DNA from: Hemileia vastatrix
Taxonomy: Eukaryota > Basidiomycota > Pucciniomycetes > Pucciniales > Zaghouaniaceae
Reading direction: 5' to 3'
Assembly (NCBI GenBank): GCA_030280995.1
Contig: JASXTE010000019.1
Span: 9,879,501-9,943,500, forward strand
DNA length: 64,000 bases
Part shown: positions 49,431 to 61,639 of the stretch, in pieces
Layout of the letters: each line of letters starts with the position of its first letter
How positions within the stretch are numbered: position 1 is the stretch's first letter
Notes under the pieces: generated by a model
The model's input: the letters and a program-made list of their open reading frames with translations, nothing else
Databases searched by the model: none
What the model was told of the DNA's origin: nothing
Translations under genes and position numbers: made by a program

Positions 49431-49566
49431 AGATAGAGGTGAAAATTGATATGTGAAGGTCTAATAACCCAATTATTAGCAAAAATAATTGAGGAAGATA
49501 ATTGGTGTATAATGATTTTTATCTGAAATCAATTTAATTGGGGATTGGTCAACATTGATACCCCCT

Positions 49567-50290
49567 AATAAAAATATTTTCAAGACCCTATATGACTCAG
49601 AGATTACTTGCACTATTAACCAGCTCATCATCACACCAATGATATGCTCTGTTTAATTATAGCCAAATAAAAAACAATTAACATCAATAAAATCAAACTG
49701 ATTAATTTATTGTTAAAATAATAATAGAGAATCACAATTTCAGCAGTATTGATCACTCCAAATTTTAAAAAAAATCATTATCCAGTAGCTATTCATACAG
49801 CTAAATGTCATTGATAGAAAATAAGTAAGCTAATCTAGGAAGTACCACAATCCAAAAACAGCAAAATTTTAAAATAAGTAACTTGATGTCTGATTTATCA
49901 ACTAGTGTTCTTCAATCAATTTTTAAATATTTTCTTTGTATTTCATTCATTTTTTTTCTTTTTCTTTGTCTTTTTTCATTTATTTATTCATTTATTCTTG
50001 GAATCATATTTCTGTTCATTATATTTTTTTTGATTTCTTATGTCTTATTTATGAGATTTATGAAATTTTTTAGTGAATTGACATGCTCATCTCATAAAAA
50101 ATTTTGAGGGCTAATTATTTTGATGCTTATTTTGCTTACATGTTTCTGGAAGTGGTGTGGGCAGTTAACCTAAGGCTTTTTGGTGTATTTCCCATAGAAA
50201 ATCAAATAATGAGCTAGCCTAGGACCAAAAAAGCTTAAAATAAAATGCAAATTTATTCAAAATTATTTAAAATAAAATTATATAATTATT
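49567..50290 (+). repeat. Dispersed repeat R1, copy 1, right segment
   Basis: The segment from GACTCAGAGATTAC (49,590) through CATGCTCATCTCATAAAAAA, TTTCTGGAAGTGGTGTGGG and GAGCTAGCCTAGGACCAAAA matches the reverse complement of 58,680-57,960 in order. It completes R1 after the Harbinger insertion. With the minus-strand copy it forms an inverted pair flanking 50.3-57.95 kb. The frame at 49,883-50,107 is shared with no evident domain. Confidence 0.78.
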
Positions 50291-52469
50291 TATTGTTTTA
50301 AATTTCATGAAATTTTATAAAATAGAAATCATACACAAATGAATTTTTTAATTATTGTGAATGTTTCCAAAAATTAATAGAAGTGTAGTGGAATTAAAAT
50401 AATAAATCATGTTAAATTTATTTATCATTTTTGATTTTAACTTGCATCTAAGGAAAAATATTTTTTTTCTAAATTGGTAAATATTTTTTTATGTTGATTA
50501 GGTAAGATAATTTAAAGAATAATAGAAAAGTTGAATCTTATATTTTTTGATTCAAGAGGAAAAATGGTCCTCAACACATATTATTTCAAGATTTATATCA
50601 GCCTAAAATGCATGAAATTCACTTTTCAAGAAAAGTGTCTTCTGTGAGATATTGAGAAATGAAAAACATTTTCACCCAAGGGATTGGTTTTAATCAGTGT
50701 TATATCTTGAACTATTGAATATGATGAGTACAATACACTGCATAAAAAAATTTTATGGGGTACAAAAATTATGTAACTGTTTTTTATTGATGTTCCAAAT
50801 GGAAAAAAAATGTGTAATAGTGATTCACCACACAATATGGTCAGTGGAATTTCTGAAAACTTTACATAATTGAACCCTAATCACAAAAAATTGAACATAA
50901 GTTGAGTTGGTGATGTTGAAAATAAAGATCAAGAATTAAGTTTTAATAAAATTGATCTGAAGAAAAACCAAGTATTGGTTGAATCATAATGAGTGAAAAT
51001 AATTTTATGTGGTTTTTCAGAATAAGTAAGTTCTTAGAGTAATCTCAATAAAATCTTTCTCACATTGAGTCAAAAATTATTCACCCTTCAGTGAATACTC
51101 ATTTTTTAAGAGCAGAGGACATGCTTCTGGGGTACTAGTTTTACTAGAACTGGGATAGCTAAACTTAATTTCAAAATACTTCCAGTAGGACATAAAATAT
51201 TCAATAGATAAAGTTATTTAACAAGCTTTCCAATGAAGTGAATCACACTATGGTAGTTTAGGTGGTGTTCCCAGTGAAAATGCTATCCTGATGTTTGCAC
51301 TTTTTCCCATTCAAAACTGAAAACACCAGAGAAAATACACCATACAATTTTTAATGCCATTTATTTTTGAATAATATCTTCTTATTCCACTTCCACTCAT
51401 TGAAAGTCCATTGATCTTTTGAATCCTCCCCATTAAATCATCAATTCTTATTTCAGTTTTTTAAATTAATTTTTTAGGATCCTTTTGTGATTCAACTTGA
51501 AAAGAAGAATTTTTTGTGAAAAAAGTTAAAGGCTTTAAGGATTTTATAAGTAGTTTTAAGGAAAGAGTTATATTTCAATTTTCAGATTGTATTAATCTAG
51601 TAAAGTTGTAAAAAGAAATATTAAATTAATCCTATTATCTTATTAAAATAAATCAATTTTTTGTATTAAGTCTTGTAAGAGATAAAAACTAACAAAGGTT
51701 TTTAAAATGGCTATTTAATGTCACCATTTCTCATTTTGTAAGGACTTGGGAACTCAGCTGCTGAAATTTGCACAAATTTCTAAGAATTATGGTTAGATTC
51801 CTTTTCAGAGATATTTTTTGAAAAATCTAATCATGATTTGTTGCTTACACCATGTATTAAGAAACATCAAAAAGAATGACACTTTCTATATCTATTTACA
51901 TCAAAATTGGTCTAGTAATATTAATATCACTAAGAGAAACAAAACACTGGTGCCTGTATTTTCTTTCAAGCATCTATAAGTGTAAGTACATGAAATAATA
52001 TTCAAAATAAAAGTTATATAAAGCTAGAAAAAGATATTAAAAGAGAAATATAGATGGGAAGTAGAGTAGTTAAGCTGAAACATATGTGTGGCATTTGAAA
52101 AGATGTTTTCAAGTTTTATGTTATTCAAGATCACATGGTGTGTTTTCTGTGTTTTTCACAGTTTTGAATAGAATAGAGTGTAAATTTTGGGGTGACTCTT
52201 GCACTGGTAATTCTATCAAAAATGTTTTGGTGTCATTTTCTTTCTCCTCTGATATACTACCTCTATGAATAATCATTTCCCCTCCTTCTCAGCTCCCAAA
52301 TAACTATATGTGGATTCTTAAATATTATTCTCTATTATTTGACATCAGTAACTTCTAAGTCAGAAATATTTCCAAAATAAGAAATCAGTCTTTCAATTCT
52401 TAGAAACCAGTAATTTGATTCTCAGTAAACATTTAGTCATTTATCAGTAAAAAGTAAGTTACCTATGAG
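50291..52469. other. AT-rich intergenic DNA, no gene seen
   Basis: All frames are short. Nothing matches the transposon families seen elsewhere in the window. Confidence 0.35.
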
Positions 52470-52720
52470 TAACCATTAAGTCCATTCACAGTAACAAGTT
52501 GGTCATTTCTCAGTAACCAGTCAGTAGGTTCTCAGTAACCAATAAGTCACTTCTCAATAACCAGTTAGTTAATTCTCAGTAAACGGTCAGTCACTTTGCA
52601 GTAAACAGTCAGTCACTCCTCAGTAACCAGTCAGTCACTTCTCAGTAACCAGTCATTCACTTCCCAGTAACCAGTCAGTCACTTTGCAGTAACCAATAAG
52701 TCACTTCTTCTTCAGTGCCT
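52470..52720. repeat. ~22-bp tandem repeat (CAGTCACTTCTCAGTAACCA)
   Basis: About eleven imperfect head-to-tail units of CAGTMACYTCTCAGTAACCAG, with variation such as TTTGCAGTAA and TTCCCAGTAA. It is a minisatellite with no coding potential. Confidence 0.8.
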
Positions 52721-53535
52721 ATAAATTATGCAATAACTGTCTAGTCAATTTTTATTCACCATTCAATTATTTACCAGACTTAAATCATTCATGTCTAATT
52801 TAATTCTCAGTCATTTATCAGTAATTTTTTATTGTATATTATTTTAAAATATTTTACTTAATTTTCTCAGTATTATTATACCATCAGACACCACAAAATA
52901 TTAGGGGTATTTTCCAGAAAGTCAGAAACTGAACTCAACTAGACTAGTTTAATTTGGTTTAGAATTTGGTAGAAATTTCCAAAATTAGTTTTAATGGTGA
53001 TTTTAATATTAATTTTCATTTGAGTTTCATTTATGCTATATTTTGAGAATAAATAGCAAGTACCTATATGGGTCACCAAATCATTATTTTTGTGTAAATT
53101 TTTTCATTTAATTTTTTCCCTATTATCCTATTTTTCTCTTAATTTTAATCTTCACTATTAAATTTAGTCCATCTTATTTTATATTAGGGGGTGTCAGTTC
53201 TGGCAAATCCGTACTTACAAATCCACACTTAAATTTGACCAAATCCGCACTTAAATAAGTGCGGATTTCCAAAACACACTAGCCCCAATACTGGTGGATT
53301 TCAAAATGAAATAAGTCACTTATTTCACTCAAATCCGCACTTTCTCAACCAAAAGTGCTGATTTCACCATCAAGTCCCATTTCACTGATTTGTCACCATC
53401 ATCCCATTCATACGCAGCACTCCACAGCATAACACTTCATAACTCAAAACATCTTACATCACTTACATCTTCATATCATATCATATAAGAGTTATTCCTT
53501 CCTCACTTTAAAATCGTGATAAATTACATAAAGCA

Positions 53536-54140
53536 ATGACTTTCATGGCTCTTGAACTGCTCTTGGACTCTGATTGCAATTCTGATTCTGATCTAGAAGA
53601 AGACTTTGTCTTTTTATCAAAAATGTCCACAAAACGTTACCTCCTTCCCAGAAAGCCTCAAGTACTTCATACCCCCAAGTACACCATCCAAACACTTCTT
53701 AAACTATCTACACCCAGTTTTAGACAGCTGTTCAGGACTTCTCAGGAATGTTTCCTTAAATTGCTTGAGCTGATACAGGATCATCCCATATTTCACAATA
53801 ATTCTCAAAAAGAACAACAACATCCTTCAATTCAATTGGCCATCACACTATGTCATTTGGGTTCAAATGGTAATGGAGCCGCTTTGAAATGTTTAGAAAA
53901 TGTCTTTGATTTAGGGTATGGTTCAGTTAACACTTATACCAAACAATGTATCACTGCCATCAACTCCTTGTAATCTCAACTTCTCACCTGGCCAACAAAG
54001 AAGAGCGACTTGAATCATCTCAGGTTATGCAAGCAGAGGGCTTCCCAGGATGTATTGGTTTTGTTGATGGTACTGCTATTCCTTTGAGCCAGAAACCTGC
54101 TCAAGGTGGAAACAATTACTTTCACATTCTCGTCAAAAAC
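53536..54140 (+). pseudogene. PIF/Harbinger transposase, truncated after the first catalytic Asp
   Basis: The start (MTFMALELLLDSDCNSDSDL) and body (FRTSQECFLKLLELIQDHPI, QLAITLCHLGSNGNGAALKC, LGYGSVNTYTKQCITA) align with the 33.4-kb copy. A TAA at 53,971 interrupts just before a TWPTKKERLESSQVM-type stretch. The sequence then runs to FPGCIGFVDGTAIPL, which carries the first Asp, and QGGNNYF. The rest of the DDE domain is missing. From about 54,180 the sequence is the 3' tail of the Tet-like module on the other strand. The element cannot encode its own transposase. Confidence 0.88.
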
Positions 54141-54179
54141 TTTCACCAAAATATTTACAAGTCAAAAAAATTCTATATC

Positions 54180-54330
54180 TGTTTTAAAAAATTGGCAATA
54201 CTCTCCCCTGCATTTTATTGAAGCAAGGGGTGGATATCACCAAATTTTTCTAAGTCATCAATTTCACATGTCAGATTTGAAAATTTGGCAATACCCCTCC
54301 CCCTGCATTTTATTGAAGTAAGTGGTGGAA
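54180..54330 (-). repeat. Duplicated tail repeat of the Tet-like module
   Basis: Two direct copies of a ~95-bp unit containing TTGGCAATAC(C)CTCCCCTGCATTTTATTGAAG lie at about 54,190 and 54,284. The equivalent pair in the 33-kb element, in opposite orientation, is at 36,770-36,890. They sit just downstream of the oxygenase coding remnant, so they may be its 3' UTR. Confidence 0.7.
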
Positions 54331-54649
54331 GTCATATAAATTTAATATAATTACGTAAATTATTAAATAAATATCTAATATATATCACTTTCCCTAGTTT
54401 AAAGTAATGACAATCCCTCAAGCCAAAATGCAGACCAAGTCTAGAAACAAAAGTTTGGGACTTTCCACAGGTATAGGCTAGAGGAACCCCATGAAACAAA
54501 TAAATGTTATCATGATTACCATTTATACAACACAAGGTCGTGGGCCCATTACTTTAGTTGAGGAAATTGATACATAAAAAATATTTATTAAAAATTTACG
54601 AAAAAATATAAAATTTTCGATGACAACTCTAATCCCCATACTTTTTGGA

Positions 54650-55250
54650 TCTAAATAAAGTTTTTTTAAATTGATTAACTTTACCTTCTTTCATTACCTT
54701 ATTGATTTTTTGAATCAACTTATGACTGATTTGAAATGAGCAACCAAAATGTGTTAAATCTTGACAGGATTCCAAACCAGGAGGAGCTTTGGTCGTTTGA
54801 TGATTATCCTTAGAAGAATTCCAAATAGTTTCGATGATACCATTTCCCAAACCAAAATCAATGATGCACCAGTGGTCTGGAAAATATAAACCATGTCAAT
54901 TGATTTTAGCTGGAGATGGTATTGGTTGGCCAGTAATCGGTTTGATATATGAGAATATACCAAAAGTAAGAAAATTGGTGTCCTTGGTATCGGTGTGAAT
55001 TTTATTGTGAAATCCAGAATGAGTGATAATAACATTAGAAAATAAAAGATATTTGTGGCTGATATCTTCCCATTTGGAGTCACACCAATTCGGTATTCCA
55101 AATTTGGTTGCAAGTTCATGATTTTTTTCAAATGCTTTATTACAGTGCTTTTTGAGTCAAAGAGCAAGAAAAGAGTTAAAGAAGGTAGAGTGTCCCATAA
55201 GCAAAAATCTTCATCTTTTTGAGCTTTAGTGATATTCTTGAGCAACAAAT
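54650..55250 (-). pseudogene. Tet-like 2OG-Fe(II) oxygenase carried by a Harbinger element
   Basis: This is the best-preserved of three copies. On the minus strand it reads CNKAFEKNHELATKFGIPNW, then LLFSNVIITHSGFHNKIHTD with the HxD iron ligands (about 54,980-55,000), FLTFGIFSYIKPITGQPIPS, one TGA stop, HGLYFPDHWCIIDFGLGNGI, TIWNSSKDNHQTTKAPPGLE with the putative distal His (about 54,790-54,806), and THFGCSFQISHKLIQKINKV, ending at a GTAATG donor. The position held by Arg in the 14.9-kb copy is His here, so 2-oxoglutarate binding may be impaired. A frame change near 55,150 precedes the core. Upstream (55,260-56,500) is a leader with intron-like signals and duplicated blocks. Its block order is the same as in the 14.9-kb gene. 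The substrate is unknown; TET/JBP relatives oxidise DNA bases. Confidence 0.75.
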
Positions 55251-57170
55251 ATATGCCTAGATAATAATCATATAAGAGTTTCAGAATCCTTATCCTCTAA
55301 ATATGCAATATAAAAATGTGAAATAAGACAAGTGAAATTTGGAAAAAAGGCTCAACTTCAAAGGTCAAAATCTCAGCAACCACTGAACCTAATTCAAACC
55401 TGTTTGAGGGAAATAAAAGATATGCTTTAGCAGAATCTTCAGTTAAAGGACATGTGATTTAAATAAACCTAACCCTAATTTGTTACATAAAAAAATGAAA
55501 TAAAAATTTAAATTGGGAAAAAAAAGGCTCAACTTTAACGGTCAATATCTCAGCAACCACTGAATCAAATTCAAATCTGTTTGTGGGAAATGAAAGGTAG
55601 CCTTCAGGAGAATCTTCAGTAAAAAGAACATTAGATTTGAATAAACCTAACCCTAATTCCGAGTCTGATTTTCAAAATTTTACAAAAACTTGAAAAGTGG
55701 TAATGAAGATGAGATCAAAAGGAGTTTTATAAGTTCACTGTTATCCAGATAAGAGTCATACATATATTTAAGTATGAACTTTTCATAAAAGGAATGAGAT
55801 ATCATATAGGCATGAAAAAAAGGAGATGAAACTTACCTTGATTGAAAAGTAGGAAAAATAGAGTGAGAAAGATTGATGTTGGAATTGTGGGGAAATTGAA
55901 TATGGAGTAAGTGAAATGCATAAAGAATGTGCAATGTATGTGTTTCAATGAAATGGAGCCAAAAAAAAGTGAAATAAGGGAAAGGGGGGATAATGACCAT
56001 GCCAAGGAGGGATGAAGAGTAGGGTGATGGAGCTAAAAAAGAAAGTAAAGAGGGAGAGAAAAAAAAGGTTAATTATACCATTGAAATCCAAAATAACCAC
56101 TTACAAAAAAAATTTAGATAAAAAAAATAAAATTAACAGAAAAAAACAAAAAAAACTATAATTAGTAATCAAAAAATCAAAAAAAAAGAATAAAGTGACT
56201 TACCTGGAGAGATGAGATGACAAAATGAATGAAACCAAATTGTTTGAGGGATGTTGGAGGAGAATAGGAAAAGGATATGAGGGATGAATGAAAAAAAAAA
56301 AATCACTGACAAAATATGTGATTTCATGTTGAGCTGGTGAAAGAAAACCAATGAGCCATCCAAAAAAAAAAATTTCACCATAAATTCCAAAAAAAAATGA
56401 ATATGCAACAAACCAAAATACCAACCCAAGTGAATGAAGTACACAAAGAGGACATTTGGAGAGTACAAAATGGTATGGGAAAGAAAGGGATGATGTGGCC
56501 AACATGTGGTTTTGAAAAAAAAATCACAAAAAAAGTGCTGATTTGAGGTCAGAACTGACACCCATAGAAAAAAGATTAAGAAGTAGAAGAAATAAGTAAA
56601 AAAGAATGTAAACATGCCTGGTCAAAATATTGAAAATGTCAGGAAGGGGTGTGTGCCGAGGATTGATGGGTAGGTAGCGAGGAAGGTCAGTGTGTCACAT
56701 GTGACAGGGATGGGGTAAGAAAGGAAGGGATGTTTTGTGGCCAAAATGTGGTTGTGAAAAAAAATGGGAAAAAAGTGCTGATTTGAGGTCATAACTGACA
56801 CCCTTTTTTGAAATAAGTGACTTTTTTGCAAAATTTAAGTGCTGACTTGGTTTGAAATCCGCACTTAAGTTAAGTGCGGATTTGCCAGAACTGACACCCC
56901 CTATTATATAATGCAATGTATACATTGAAATATATGAATATTTTGTTTTTTGTTTTAAAATTGAACAGAAAATATTAAATAAATTTAGATTCTACATGCA
57001 GTAAATATATGTTATTATATTTCCTTGATATAAAATAAGATACTAAATCTAAAAATTATACCAATTATACACCTAGACACATCCTATCAGGTTCTCATCC
57101 CTGACTGGACTATGGTTCTTCAATTGGAGGTAGGCACCTGCTAGCAGGTGCCGACATTTTTTTCCTGGTG

Positions 57171-57949
57171 AGAATAGCTCATTCAATGTTTAGAAAAAGA
57201 GAATTCATACAATTTGAATTAATCAACATCCATTTCCACAAAAAATATTTTAGTTTGTGGAGAATGTCACAAATTAAAATTTTTATGATTCAAAACCAAT
57301 TATGTATTTTTTATTGGAAACAAAAAGGGTTAATACTTTAATTTAAATACAAACAGAAAACTTTTTTTAAGAAAAATTGGAATAAATCTTAAAATTAATG
57401 ATTGAAGATTGAAGATTTTTTTAATTTAATTTATTCATTTTATATTTATTATAATTGAGAATAAATATTTAAGCTCTCATTATTTTTGATGATTGTTTTT
57501 TAACACTTTTCAGTTACAGATAATATCAGAAAAGCAGAAGAAAATTTATGAAGAAGGAAAATCATGTTTTCTGTCCAGGATAGCTGGATAGCCAGCAAGC
57601 TTTTTCCTCCCATTTTTTCAATTTTAAGGTTTCATCAAATAAGTTAATTATTTTATTGATGTAAAAGTTGTTTGAAAAATAATTATTTTTTTAATTTTAA
57701 ATTAATTATGATTCTTTAGTATCTTTTTAATAATAAAAGAATACCATTGAAAAATAAGTAAAACCAAAAAAGTAATTTAAAATATTAAATGTAAAATTTT
57801 TTATAATACTGGTATCTAATCTAATTCAATGTGGGACCAATTTTTAGCTCTATTCCCTCAAAATAATAAAATAAAATGTAAACAATTATATTTACTTCGA
57901 AAATTATTAGATGCTAAATCTTTTCATTAAATTAATTTTTTTCATAAAA
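57171..57949. other. AT-rich DNA, no gene seen
   Basis: This stretch lies between the CACTA right end and R1. It contains only A/T runs and short frames. Confidence 0.35.
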
Positions 57950-59960
57950 ATAAATAAATATAAATTTTTATTTTAAATATATTTTTAAGACTCTGCCTTT
58001 TATTTTAAGATTTTTTGGTCTTAGGCTAGTTCATTTTTTACTTTTCTATGAGAAATTCACCAAAAGGTCTAAGATTAAAAACCCACACCACTTCCAGAAA
58101 CATGTAATAAAAATCAGCTTCAAAATAATTGGCCCTCTAAATTTTATATAAGATGAGCATGTCAATCTACTTTTAAATTTCATAAATATCATAAATAAGA
58201 CATAAGATATCAAAATAAAGATCAAAATGAGAAGAAATCATTATTCCAAAAATAAATAAATAAATAAATGAAAAAATAAAAAGAAAAAGAAAAAGAAAAA
58301 GAAAAAGAAAAAAAGGAAGGAAGTAAAAGAATAAAGTACAAGAAAAAGATATAAAAATTGATTGCAGAATACTAGTTGATAATTAAGACATCAAGTTATT
58401 TATTTTGATATTTTGTTGTTTTTGGATCATGGTACTGCCTAGATTAGGTTACCTATTTTTTTAACAATTACATTTAGCTGTATAAATAGCTACTGAATGA
58501 TTAATTTTTAAAATTTTAAGTGATTAATACTTCTAAAATTGTGATTTTCTATTATTTTTAACAATAAATTAATCAATTTGATTTGATTGAAGGTAACTTT
58601 TTTTATTTGGCTATACTTTAACTGAGAATCTCATTGATGTGCTAATGAGCTAGTTGACAGTGCATGTAATCTCTGAGTCATTTAGGCTCTTCAAAATTGT
58701 TTTATAGTATTTAATTTTTTTTTAAGTTTGAAATTACTTTATTTATTATATTTATGGTTAACTTTTGTTATTTTTAGTTTTTTGTTGTTCAAGTGTAGGT
58801 GTTATGATTGGTTGTTGAGTTTAATTTCTGGGTAGTTATTACTTCCTTAGTGAGTTATAATTTAAAAATTTGATTTAATTTTTAATTTTTTTATCACTTA
58901 CTAACTTTATTTTTATAATTTTTGAGTTTTATTAGTTGAAGAATAAGTTTGGGGGTGGGAAGAAAAAAGAAATTGAGAGGAGAAGGGAGGTGAGGTGAGG
59001 AGAGGGAAATTAAGAAAAGCAAGAGGATAGGGAGAGATGAGTAGAGAAGGGATGAAAAAGGGTGGGGGGGGGAGGGGAATGGAAGCAAGAGGATTGGGAG
59101 GGGAGGGAGATGGAAGCAAGAGGATTGGTAGGGGAGAGGGATGGAAGTGGGAGGTTTGGAAGGGGGACAGAAGGGAGATGAAGGGGAGTGAAGGGGAGGG
59201 TGAGTTAAATGAAAGGATTGAAAGTGAAGGGGAGGTGAGGGGGAGACAAGGGAGAGTATTTGGAGGGAGAAAGATGGAAGTGAGAGGGTTTAGAGGGGAG
59301 ATTGATTGATGTGAGGGGACTGGGAGTGTATAGGAATGGAAGAAAGAGTATTAGGAGGGGAGAGTGATGGAAGGGAGAGGATAGGGATGGGGAACAGGCA
59401 GGTGGGTAAAAAGAGTAGAGCCTGGGGATGAGGAAGTGGATGAGAGCAAAGAGATATGAGAGGGGAGTTTCATGTGTGGTAAGGTGTGAAGGGAAAAGAC
59501 ATGAGGTGGAAAAAATGTGAAGGAGGGAAATGAGAATGAATTCCATGCATATGCTATCACTTACAAAAATGAAATGTGTGGAAGGGGAAAGTTGCAAGAG
59601 AAAGTAAAACTTAAAACCCACATTTACTAAGAAAAAATAAGAAAATTAAGCTATCTGAAGAGGGTAAAAAAAAAATACATAGGAAATGAGTAAATAATTT
59701 AACATGAAAATTATTATGAACAATGATGTGAGGGAGGAGGAGTGTATGGGGTCTCAAAGTGGAAAACTAGAGGGATGATAATGAAAGATAAACAAAAAAA
59801 ATTGAACTTGGAAGAAGTCACTTCTAGGTTCACGTCCTGGGCTCAACCAGAGTCACTACCTGAATCAAACCCATAAGTGCACTCTGAAATAAAAAACTGA
59901 ACCAGACATCTAGTTCAGCATTTTTTCATCCTGTGCTATCTTGTGTACACATTATGCACA
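57950..59960 (-). repeat. Dispersed repeat R1, copy 3, uninterrupted
   Basis: Reading the minus strand from 59,960 to 57,950 gives, in order, the segments found at 28,240-28,704, 32,404-33,047 and 49,567-50,290. It therefore acts as the reference (empty-site) copy for the insertions with CTG and AAT duplications. It contains a purine-rich tract (58,950-59,520 on plus) and an (AAAAAG)n microsatellite (about 58,278-58,315). The ORFs over the purine-rich tract are composition artefacts. The element class is unknown; no reverse transcriptase or transposase is visible. Confidence 0.82.
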
Positions 59961-61639
59961 CATATTGAATATCTGCAATGCATCCATATTGTAGATGAAT
60001 AATTAAATCATGTTGAAAATGAGTTATGTATATTCATCAATAATTCATTACAAATACATATTGAAAACTTCTCATTCATCTTCTAGTCACTTTACCCTAA
60101 TTATATAGTTTATGTGTAATATAATTCTTGTATTTTATAGTGTGAAAATGGATGGACACATTTTTTAATCAATGTAATGTGTTTTCTTATTAAATTTACC
60201 TGTGGACCTAATTTAACATTTTCACATTAAGATTTATATGTATGCTTCTTTAATTATTGAATGCTAGAAATTTTAATTAGTTAATAATCTAAGTGTTGAT
60301 TTATTATTCCATTTGTTTCAAAGGGGAAAAAACTTCAATCAAAAGTATGACAAAAATTTGAAAATCTTCAAGGGTAAAATGAGCTTTTTATAAACTATTA
60401 AAGTCTAATTTGTGAGTATTGGGAATTTGGCTGAAAAATAATCAGAGAAAAGGAGCCAATTTCCTTGCTGAATGAATGGGATTAAAATTGGTTTAAATCA
60501 GTCATCAATGGATATTTAAAAAAGGAAAGAGTGCAGGGACCTGAAAGAATGATACACATACATTTCCTGTTGTAAAGGTATTTAAAAATATTAAATAAAA
60601 AATTTGATATTTTTACTGAACAAGGGGACTATCTATGAATTTCCCTAAATTTTATGTAGTTATGATCTTGCTATAAGCTTTTGGTCCTTCCTCTATCAGT
60701 ATATTTTTAAATGAAGTATAGTCTGCCATTTTCCATGATAGCACTGGATAATTATTTTCCTTTTTATTATAAAAAATTAATGAATATTTTCTTAAAATTA
60801 TAATATTAATTTTGGATATGCACTGAGATCCTTTGATTGAAGAATGTGTACAGGATAATGCCTTGATGTATCAATAAAAAAATTGATTTTTTTTCTCTCT
60901 TGAAATTATATTGAAAAGACTATGAGAATATGTATTATGGATGAAAAAAAACTTTTTATTATATATCAAATATTGAATATTCATGGTGAATAATGCATAT
61001 AAACAATTCATTTTGAATTTGCATTTGAAAAAAGCAATGATCATGTCACCTGATGTAGAATAGGCTAATCTACAGTGAGTTGAAATATGTATTTTACACC
61101 AGCTTTTTTTCTGATAAAACTTATTTAAATGACTTGGATATTTCATGTATCATAAATTTAGAGGCCTAGATTCATAATATAATAGCAAAAAATTAAAAAT
61201 AAACAGTATTTATTATGTACAGAAAGGTGAAAAATGTCTGTGAACAGCATATTTATAATGCTACTCACTCATTATCACCAAGGGGAATTGTTAGAAAGTC
61301 CACAACTGAACTCAATTATATTAATTCAATTTATTTTTAGACTGTCTAGAAAGCTCCCCTCTTATTTTTTGTAGTCTCTCAATTGGAAAAATCTCATATT
61401 TTGTATTTTGTTGAGAATGTATGTTTGTGATAGCTAGAAGAGTTTAAAATGACATAAAAACTATAATATATTATAAAGAAAATATAAATCAAATAAGTAA
61501 ATTTTGTAGTTATGAGAAGAAAAAGTAAGAAGGATGCAATACACACCTTTGGATAGCCCAGACATCAACAAATGTCTTTCTGCAAGAAAATTATAAAAAA
61601 AATAGAGAAAAAAAATGAAAATCTGTCTTGCTCCTCCCC
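59961..61639. other. AT-rich DNA with a weak CACTA-like mini-element
   Basis: No gene was recognised. At 61,276 CACCAAGGGGAATTGTTAG resembles a CACTA left end, and at about 61,345-61,376 TCTAGAAAGCTCCCCTC...TTTTTTGTAGTC resembles a right end. The flanks are not duplicated, so I leave it as a hint. Confidence 0.3.

Larger units (their letters stand above)
33048..49566. mobile_element. PIF/Harbinger element expanded to 16.5 kb by nested insertions, TSD AAT
   Basis: The left end AGGGGATATAAATGTTCAGG (33,048) is followed by a subterminal region nearly identical to that of the 62.96-kb MITE: GGATCAGACATTATTAATTG, then the CCACTAGCCCTGGGGTTAGT hairpin. The right end ...CAACATTGATACCCCCT (49,566) and the roughly 130 bp before it match the MITE's right end. 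AAT flanks both sides (33,045-33,047; 49,567-49,569). R1 continues across the gap: left flank up to 33,047 and right flank from 49,567 together match the minus-strand R1 copy near 58,700. The element therefore holds a transposase pseudogene, a Tet-like relic, a Myb/SANT-like pseudogene and a nested 9.35-kb CACTA element. Pairing the two ends is inference, but three independent lines agree. Confidence 0.7.
53186..56902. mobile_element. PIF/Harbinger element, 3.7 kb, TSD ATT, with Tet-like gene
   Basis: The terminal repeats are AGGGGGTGTCAGTTCTGGCA... and its inverse, identical for at least 26 bp. ATT flanks both sides (53,183-53,185; 56,903-56,905). A second palindrome built on AAATCCGCACTTA lies just inside each end (53,250-53,277; 56,849-56,877). 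The element contains a transposase fragment on plus and a Tet-like oxygenase on minus, facing each other. Near the right end a block with GTGCTGATTTGAGGTCA...ACTGACACCC is duplicated (56,540 and 56,780). The TIR family differs from the TATCAATG family of the 33-kb element but shares the G-tract and the 3-bp A/T duplication. Confidence 0.9.
52889..57170. mobile_element. Probable CACTA-like element enclosing a Harbinger element, TSD AGA
   Basis: The left end CACCACAAAATATTAGGGG is preceded by AGA (52,886-52,888). The right end is a CACCTGCTAGCAGGTG hairpin, then CCGACATTTTTTTCCTGGTG, followed by AGA (57,171-57,173). The terminal repeats agree only weakly beyond CACCA and the A-run, so the pairing rests mainly on the duplication and the hairpin layout. 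Subtracting the Harbinger element leaves about 560 bp of non-coding sequence, the size of a MITE. Confidence 0.45.

Noticed and set aside
59037..59621. Plus and minus frames over the GA-rich tract
   Set aside because: Purine-rich low-complexity sequence. The Gly/Glu/Arg or Ser/Pro products are artefacts.
61276..61376. 100-bp CACTA-like mini-element
   Set aside because: End motifs are suggestive, but the flanking trinucleotides differ and the right end does not finish in GTGGTG.
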